DNA of 10,331 nucleotides from Acholeplasmataceae bacterium UBA6190 (GTDB lineage: Bacteria; Bacillota_I; Bacilli_A; Acholeplasmatales; Acholeplasmataceae). Made by a program: the position numbers and the translations under genes. Under the pieces are notes generated by a model. The model saw nothing but the letters and a program-made list of their open reading frames with translations. It ran no database searches and had not been told where the DNA came from. Numbering within the stretch: the first letter of the stretch is position 1; every line of letters starts with the position of its first letter. The stretch covers positions 1-10,331 of the forward strand of contig DITG01000050.1 of the NCBI GenBank assembly GCA_002422045.1, written 5' to 3'. Shown one piece after another: positions 6,755 through 10,331 of the stretch.

Positions 6755-6773
6755 AATCCATCTTTTTCTTTTT
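6741..6773 (+). terminator. Rho-independent terminator overlapping the stop codon
   Basis: AAGATGGA (6741-6748) pairs perfectly with TCCATCTT (6757-6764), followed by a T-rich tract up to 6773. The 8-nt loop contains the TAA stop (6752-6754) of the 324-residue protein gene, so the 5' arm of the stem is coding sequence. Confidence 0.88.
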
Positions 6774-6778
6774 ATCAA

Positions 6779-6808
6779 TTGCAAATTCATGATGGCTTAT
6801 GCTATACT
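6779..6808 (+). promoter_or_regulatory. Promoter of tRNA-Trp with extended -10
   Basis: TTGCAA (6779-6784, 4/6) is followed by 18 nt and TATACT (6803-6808, 5/6). A TG at 6800-6801, one base before the -10, makes it an extended -10 element. The mature tRNA starts at 6822, 13 nt beyond the -10. Confidence 0.72.
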
Positions 6809-6821
6809 TATACATGCGCTT

Positions 6822-6896
6822 AGGGGTATAGTGTCAACGGTAGCACACCGGTCTCCAAAACCGTCAGTGCGGGTTCGAATCCTGCTACCCCTGCCA
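6822..6896 (+). tRNA. tRNA-Trp (anticodon CCA)
   Basis: Acceptor arms AGGGGTA and TACCCCT, discriminator G and an encoded CCA (6894-6896) give a 75-nt gene. The loop CTCCAAA gives anticodon CCA, which reads UGG only. The lowest pair of the anticodon stem is a C-T mismatch; the other four pairs are normal. The T-arm loop TTCGAAT is canonical. A promoter and a terminator flank it, so it is a single-gene unit. Confidence 0.96.
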
Positions 6897-6907
6897 TCGG
6901 TCAATCA

Positions 6908-6935
6908 AATCAGAACATTGTTTCTGGTTTTTTTT
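6908..6935 (+). terminator. Rho-independent terminator of tRNA-Trp
   Basis: AATCAGAA (6908-6915) pairs with TTCTGGTT (6922-6929, one G-T pair) around a 6-nt loop, followed by an uninterrupted T run to 6935. It begins 12 nt after the encoded CCA. Confidence 0.85.
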
Positions 6936-6947
6936 ATGTCTTTCATC

Positions 6948-6978
6948 AAAAAAAGTGCTTCCACCAAAGGAAACACTT
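6948..6978 (-). terminator. Rho-independent terminator of the pst/pho operon
   Basis: On the minus strand AAGTGTTTCC (6969-6978) pairs with GGAAGCACTT (6953-6962; one T-G pair, otherwise perfect) around a 6-nt loop. A T run follows on the transcript (6948-6954). It starts 9 nt past the phoR stop and faces the tRNA-Trp terminator, so the two converging units are insulated from each other. Confidence 0.92.
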
Positions 6979-6986
6979 GTTGTTAT

Positions 6987-8678
6987 TTATGATTTCAAGG
7001 GCAACGTGACGGTGATCGTTGTGCCTTTGAAGAGTGCTGATTCAAGATCGATTTCTCCGTTGTATTTCATGACAATATGCTTCACAATGGCAAGTCCCAA
7101 GCCAGTTCCACCATCGAGTCTGCCCTTATCGACACGATAGAACCGTTCAAAGACACGCTGTTGATGTTCCTTGGAAATGCCAAAACCCTGATCTTTGACG
7201 ATGAAGATGACTTGATCGTTTTCAAGTTTCAATGTGATATTGATTTTCTTGTTTTCATCACTGTACTTGATTGCATTTTCAATGAGATTCTTGAATAATT
7301 TTTGCATATCAATCGGATCACAGGACATGATGATCTTTTGATCGTTTTTGATTAGTGTCATCTGTCTTTGCGTTGCATAGGGTGTGAGTTGGTCGATGAC
7401 ACCTGTCAACAGTGATGCAAGATTGGATTCGACAAACTGCTTTTCTTTCAAGTTTTCCAATCTCGATAACATCAGCATATCTTCAACCAAAGCTGTCATC
7501 GTTTCGGTCTGTTTGACAATACTCTTGGCTGATTTGAATATATCTTCACCCTTTACAAGCTGATGTTCAATCAATTCAGCATGACCGCGAATCGCGGTCA
7601 GAGGACTTTTCAGTTCATGCGAGGCATGTGAGAAAAAATCACGCTTCATCTGCTCGATCGCACGCTCCTGAGAGACATCCTTGCAAATAACCAGTACTGA
7701 AGCGTTGGTCTTTGACTCTTGTCTGACACCGATATGAAAGACCTTGATTTCATAGAGTTTCTGCTCAATTTTAGCATCAAAGTTGAACTGCTCGTGAGAT
7801 TCGATTGCTTTATGAATCGCATCCTTGATCTGGTAATCGCGGATATAGATGTAACTGGGCTGACCAATGGCTGCATCGGTCAGTCCGAAGACTTTTTGGG
7901 TATCCTGATTGAAGTAAATCAGTTCCTCATTGTGATTGAAGAGCATCACGCCTTGCTTGATCTCATCCAAGATTTTATCCAGTTGAAGCTTGTATGATTC
8001 AATCGATGAAAGATGCTTCATGGTTTCCAGATTGATCTCATTCATCTCGTGGATGATTTCGTTGATTTCCGGATAAGGTGAAAACAGTGACATCATCTGA
8101 TAGTTTCCTCGATTGAGTTCAATCAGTCCTTTTTTGACTTGGCTCCACGGTGTCAGTAAGTTTTTGTTAATTTCTACCAGTCCAAAATAATAGAGGACAA
8201 CCCATAAAACGGATGTTACGACCAGTATCCAGACAAGTCTTGTGTAGACGGCCATTTGAGGAGCGACGGGTACTGATACTCTTAAGTACTGACCATTATC
8301 TAAGATCACTGCGATGTAGAGCAAGTCTTCGTCAATGGTGGCTGATCGTCTGGTATAAACAGTCCCTGGATTCTTGATTTCGGGACGACTGCTCTTATCG
8401 GTACCCACCGTTTGATCATGTGTGTCCGCAAGCACGAAGGCTTGTTCATCCAAGATGGTGATACGGCGCTCATTGTCATTTTGGTAGCTTAAAACAAACG
8501 CTGTTGGTGTGCCTTCATAAGTTTCGTAGGCAAGTTCAACTTCTTCGATGAGAAATTTCAAAAGTTGTGTCTGATTGGACTTCTGAAAGTTTGAGATCGC
8601 AATGAAGACAATCAAAAAGAACAGCGTAAAAGCGCTTAACAAAAGGATGATGTTATTTTTGATGATGGCTTTCTTCAT
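6987..8678 (-). CDS. phoR: Phosphate-regulon sensor histidine kinase PhoR
   Basis: This is a 563-residue membrane histidine kinase that would phosphorylate the adjacent PhoB. Domain order: membrane segment about 9-29; extracytoplasmic sensor region about 30-145; second membrane segment about 146-168; a HAMP-like linker about 170-218 (LLTPWSQVKKGLIELNRGNY); a PAS-type domain about 230-335; the HisKA H-box SHASHELKSPLT with phosphoacceptor His354; and an ATPase domain with N-box NLIENAIKYS (Asn464, Asn468), G1 box DQGFG (496-500) and G2 box GGTGLGL (523-529). All catalytic motifs are intact. The ATG overlaps the phoB stop as ATGA and only a weak AGGA lies 11 nt upstream, so translation is probably coupled to phoB. 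The PhoR name rests on the pstB-phoU-phoB context; by sequence alone it could be any PhoR/WalK-type kinase. A terminator follows directly. Confidence 0.92.
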   Translation of the reverse strand: MKKAIIKNNIILLLSAFTLFFLIVFIAISNFQKSNQTQLLKFLIEEVELAYETYEGTPTAFVLSYQNDNERRITILDEQAFVLADTHDQTVGTDKSSRPEIKNPGTVYTRRSATIDEDLLYIAVILDNGQYLRVSVPVAPQMAVYTRLVWILVVTSVLWVVLYYFGLVEINKNLLTPWSQVKKGLIELNRGNYQMMSLFSPYPEINEIIHEMNEINLETMKHLSSIESYKLQLDKILDEIKQGVMLFNHNEELIYFNQDTQKVFGLTDAAIGQPSYIYIRDYQIKDAIHKAIESHEQFNFDAKIEQKLYEIKVFHIGVRQESKTNASVLVICKDVSQERAIEQMKRDFFSHASHELKSPLTAIRGHAELIEHQLVKGEDIFKSAKSIVKQTETMTALVEDMLMLSRLENLKEKQFVESNLASLLTGVIDQLTPYATQRQMTLIKNDQKIIMSCDPIDMQKLFKNLIENAIKYSDENKKINITLKLENDQVIFIVKDQGFGISKEHQQRVFERFYRVDKGRLDGGTGLGLAIVKHIVMKYNGEIDLESALFKGTTITVTLPLKS

Positions 8679-9337
8679 TCGATTTGATATCCTATTCCTC
8701 GGATCGTTTTGATCTCGGGCGTCGCTTCACTTAACTTCATTTTGGATCTAAGCGATTTGATGTGCATATCCAAAGTGCGCGTTTCTCCGATAAAATCAGT
8801 TTCCCACACATGTTTAAAAATCGTTTCCTTGGTCACCACAGAATCTTTGAATTTCATCAATAATTTGAGAATGGCATATTCTTTATTGGTCAAATAGACG
8901 TCTTGTCCATTCATGGTGCATGTATGCTTTTTCTCATCCAAGATGACATTGCTGATCTGATAAATCCTGTCATCTGAGACTCTTCTCAGTTTGGACATGA
9001 TGCGTGATGCGAGTTCCAAAACCCCGAAAGGCTTGGTCAAGTAATCATCAGCCCCATGATCCAAGGCAATCACTTTGTCCATTTCTGTCTGCAACGCAGA
9101 GATCATCATGACGGGAATATTTTGATCTTGTGTTCGGATGAATTTGAGCACATCCAAACCGGACATGTCCGGTAACATGATATCGAGTAAAACCATGTCA
9201 GGCTTTGTCTTTCTGAATGCTTGAATGAACTCATCGCCTTTGGCAAAACCTTTTCCAATGAGTCCTGCATGTTCAATCGTTTTTTCAATGATGTATCCGA
9301 TTGCCTGATCGTCTTCGACGTAGTAAATGACTGCCAT
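8675..9337 (-). CDS. phoB: Phosphate-regulon response regulator PhoB, OmpR/PhoB family
   Basis: This is a 220-residue DNA-binding response regulator, normal for the family. The receiver domain (about 1-118) shows the acidic cluster Glu8-Asp9-Asp10, phosphoacceptor Asp52 in LLDIMLPDMSG, Ser80 in the switch position and Lys102 in DYLTKPF. The winged-helix output domain (about 125-219) has LTNKEYAILKLLM, the recognition-helix region TRTLDMHIKSLRSKM and the terminal wing IRGIGYQIE. PhoR should phosphorylate it, after which it binds tandem direct repeats at phosphate-starvation promoters. No such repeats are visible in this window. Start: AGGAGG 7 nt upstream of ATG 9337. The stop is TGA, shared in an ATGA overlap with phoR. 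The gene follows phoU by 11 nt. Confidence 0.94.
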   Translation of the reverse strand: MAVIYYVEDDQAIGYIIEKTIEHAGLIGKGFAKGDEFIQAFRKTKPDMVLLDIMLPDMSGLDVLKFIRTQDQNIPVMMISALQTEMDKVIALDHGADDYLTKPFGVLELASRIMSKLRRVSDDRIYQISNVILDEKKHTCTMNGQDVYLTNKEYAILKLLMKFKDSVVTKETIFKHVWETDFIGETRTLDMHIKSLRSKMKLSEATPEIKTIRGIGYQIE

Positions 9338-9351
9338 GGTGAATCCTCCTA
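9338..9351 (-). promoter_or_regulatory. phoB Shine-Dalgarno containing the phoU stop codon
   Basis: The phoU stop TAG (9349-9351) shares its last two bases with the AGGAGG ribosome binding site of phoB (9345-9350). Ribosomes finishing phoU therefore stop on the phoB initiation site, an arrangement expected to couple the two translations. Confidence 0.8.
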
Positions 9352-10011
9352 AAATAATAACGTATTTTTATGTGCACCTGTATCCATAAAGATGATCCAT
9401 TCTGCGATGTTGACCGCATGGTCTCCGACTCTCTCGAAGTATTTTGCAACCATCAGGACATAAATGGCTTCGTTGGGATCCAGTTTTTCGTTTTTCAGTT
9501 CATTGGTCATTTTGAGAATGAGTTGCTGAAACAAGTGGTCGACCTCGTCATCTCTTTGAATGACTTCCTTGGCTTTGACAACATCAACCTTGACCAATGC
9601 TTGAATGCTACCTAAAACCATCTGCTCAACAATTTCAGCCATTTTGGATGTGATTGGAAGCATACGTGGGTTTCTGGTATCTTCAAGGTGCATGGTCATT
9701 TCAGCGATATCGCTTGCGTGATCGCCGATACGTTCCAAGTCGGTGATCAACTTCAAAATGCCAGTCACAAGTCTTAAGTCACCGGCAAGAGGTTGTTCTT
9801 TCCAAATGATCTTTAACGCATTTTTAGCAATTTCTTCTTCATAGCGATCAACTTCTTCGTCTTTTTTCATGACTTGTTCAGCCAAGATCTTATCGGTTGC
9901 TTTAAATGCCTGAAGGCCTTGACTCAAATTGGCAAGTGCGAGGTCTGCCATTTGAGCTACTTCTTTTTTAAGTGCTTCAATCGAATGAAGCAATGATTGT
10001 CTTAATGTCAT
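9349..10011 (-). CDS. phoU: Phosphate transport system regulator PhoU
   Basis: This 220-residue all-helical cytoplasmic protein has two tandem three-helix PhoU repeats (about 10-108 and 115-208). Each carries the family metal-binding signature: ERIGDHASDIAE at 93-104 and ERVGDHAVNIAEW at 193-205. PhoU connects the PstSCAB phosphate transporter to the PhoR kinase, restraining PhoR when phosphate is plentiful, and also limits phosphate uptake. Length and motif spacing are normal, and both motifs are intact. The ATG at 10011 has GGAGG 7 nt upstream. The gene begins 23 nt after the pstB stop and its own stop lies in the phoB ribosome binding site, so it is inside one pst-pho operon. Confidence 0.96.
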   Translation of the reverse strand: MTLRQSLLHSIEALKKEVAQMADLALANLSQGLQAFKATDKILAEQVMKKDEEVDRYEEEIAKNALKIIWKEQPLAGDLRLVTGILKLITDLERIGDHASDIAEMTMHLEDTRNPRMLPITSKMAEIVEQMVLGSIQALVKVDVVKAKEVIQRDDEVDHLFQQLILKMTNELKNEKLDPNEAIYVLMVAKYFERVGDHAVNIAEWIIFMDTGAHKNTLLF

Positions 10012-10034
10012 ATTGATGCCTCCATTATATCATA

Positions 10035-10331
10035 TCAACCGAATCTACCGGTGATGTATTCTTCAGTCTTCAAGTGATCCGGTGTCGAAAACACTCTTGC
10101 CGTATCACCATATTCAATCAATTCACCCATGAGAAAGAATGCTGTCTTATCTGAGATACGTGCTGCTTGTTGCATGTTATGTGTGACGATCACGATGGTA
10201 TATTGCTTCTTCAGATCCAAAATGAGATCTTCGATTTTTTGAGTCGCAATCGGATCGAGTGCACTGGTGGGTTCATCCATCAAGATGACTTCTGGCTTCA
10301 TGGCAATCGTCCTGGCAATACATAATCTTTG
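10035..10331 (-). CDS. pstB: Phosphate ABC transporter ATP-binding protein PstB, N-terminus outside window
   Basis: These are the last 98 residues of an ABC ATPase of about 250; the gene continues upstream past the window edge. The fragment begins QRLCIARTIA, the stretch directly after the LSGGQ signature. It contains Walker B VILMDEPTSALDP with its catalytic glutamate and D-loop, and the switch histidine in VTHNMQQAARISD. It ends FSTPDHLKTEEYITGRFG, the characteristic PstB C-terminus. PstB hydrolyses ATP to drive phosphate import through PstCA. The stop is TGA (10035-10037). Placement directly before phoU supports PstB over other ABC ATPases. Confidence 0.96.
   Translation of the reverse strand, partial: QRLCIARTIAMKPEVILMDEPTSALDPIATQKIEDLILDLKKQYTIVIVTHNMQQAARISDKTAFFLMGELIEYGDTARVFSTPDHLKTEEYITGRFG

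Noticed and set aside
3613..6896. tRNA-associated integrated element
   Set aside because: No integrase, transposase, direct repeat of a tRNA 3' end or phage gene is visible. The only repeated tRNA segment belongs to two complete Gln tRNA genes.
6702..6992. 96-codon plus-strand reading frame
   Set aside because: It overlaps the end of the 324-residue gene, tRNA-Trp and two terminators. It is a chance frame without a ribosome binding site.
10024..10032. Extended -10 (TGATATAAT, minus strand) between pstB and phoU as an internal promoter
   Set aside because: A transcript from it would start near 10017, downstream of the phoU ribosome binding site (10019-10023), and there is no recognisable -35, so it would not give a translatable phoU message.

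Overview
This window looks like chromosomal core sequence from an anaerobic, low-to-moderate GC (about 40% by eye) Bacillota/Mycoplasmatota-type bacterium. The hints are strong AGGAGG ribosome binding sites, a single-chain pyruvate:ferredoxin oxidoreductase, a wall-less-style surface protein with Ig-like repeats and a C-terminal membrane anchor, and tRNA genes with encoded CCA ends. TGA is used as a stop (the ends of phoB and pstB) and the only Trp tRNA seen has a CCA anticodon. The code is therefore standard, which fits Acholeplasmatales/Izemoplasmatales-like or other Firmicutes relatives and argues against Mycoplasma/Spiroplasma. The exact taxon cannot be fixed from sequence alone.

Left part (1-3509, minus strand): a bcp peroxiredoxin gene followed 23 nt later by nifJ (pyruvate:ferredoxin oxidoreductase), whose C-terminal end lies outside the window. 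A good promoter sits upstream of bcp and no terminator separates the two genes, so they probably form one operon. It would pair an oxygen-sensitive iron-sulfur enzyme with a peroxide-removing enzyme.

Middle part (3583-6935): five tRNA genes interspersed with two membrane or surface proteins of unknown function. On the minus strand a tRNA operon (His, Gln-TTG, Gln-CTG) ends at a terminator. It is followed by a 515-residue Ig-like surface protein whose ribosome binding site is partly inside a small hairpin, then by tRNA-Leu(TAG) with its own strong promoter and terminator. On the plus strand lie a 324-residue protein with a membrane segment at each end and tRNA-Trp(CCA), each with its own terminator.

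Right part (6948-10331, minus strand): the phosphate-sensing block pstB (partial) - phoU - phoB - phoR. It is tightly packed: 23 nt between pstB and phoU, the phoU stop inside the phoB Shine-Dalgarno, and a 4-nt ATGA overlap between phoB and phoR. It ends at a strong terminator. PstB energises phosphate import, PhoU links transporter state to the kinase, PhoR phosphorylates PhoB, and PhoB activates phosphate-starvation genes.

I found no mobile element, CRISPR array, phage gene or clearly new multi-gene system. The least explained items are the two membrane proteins and the way they are embedded among tRNA genes. No gene-free stretch exceeds 300 bases.
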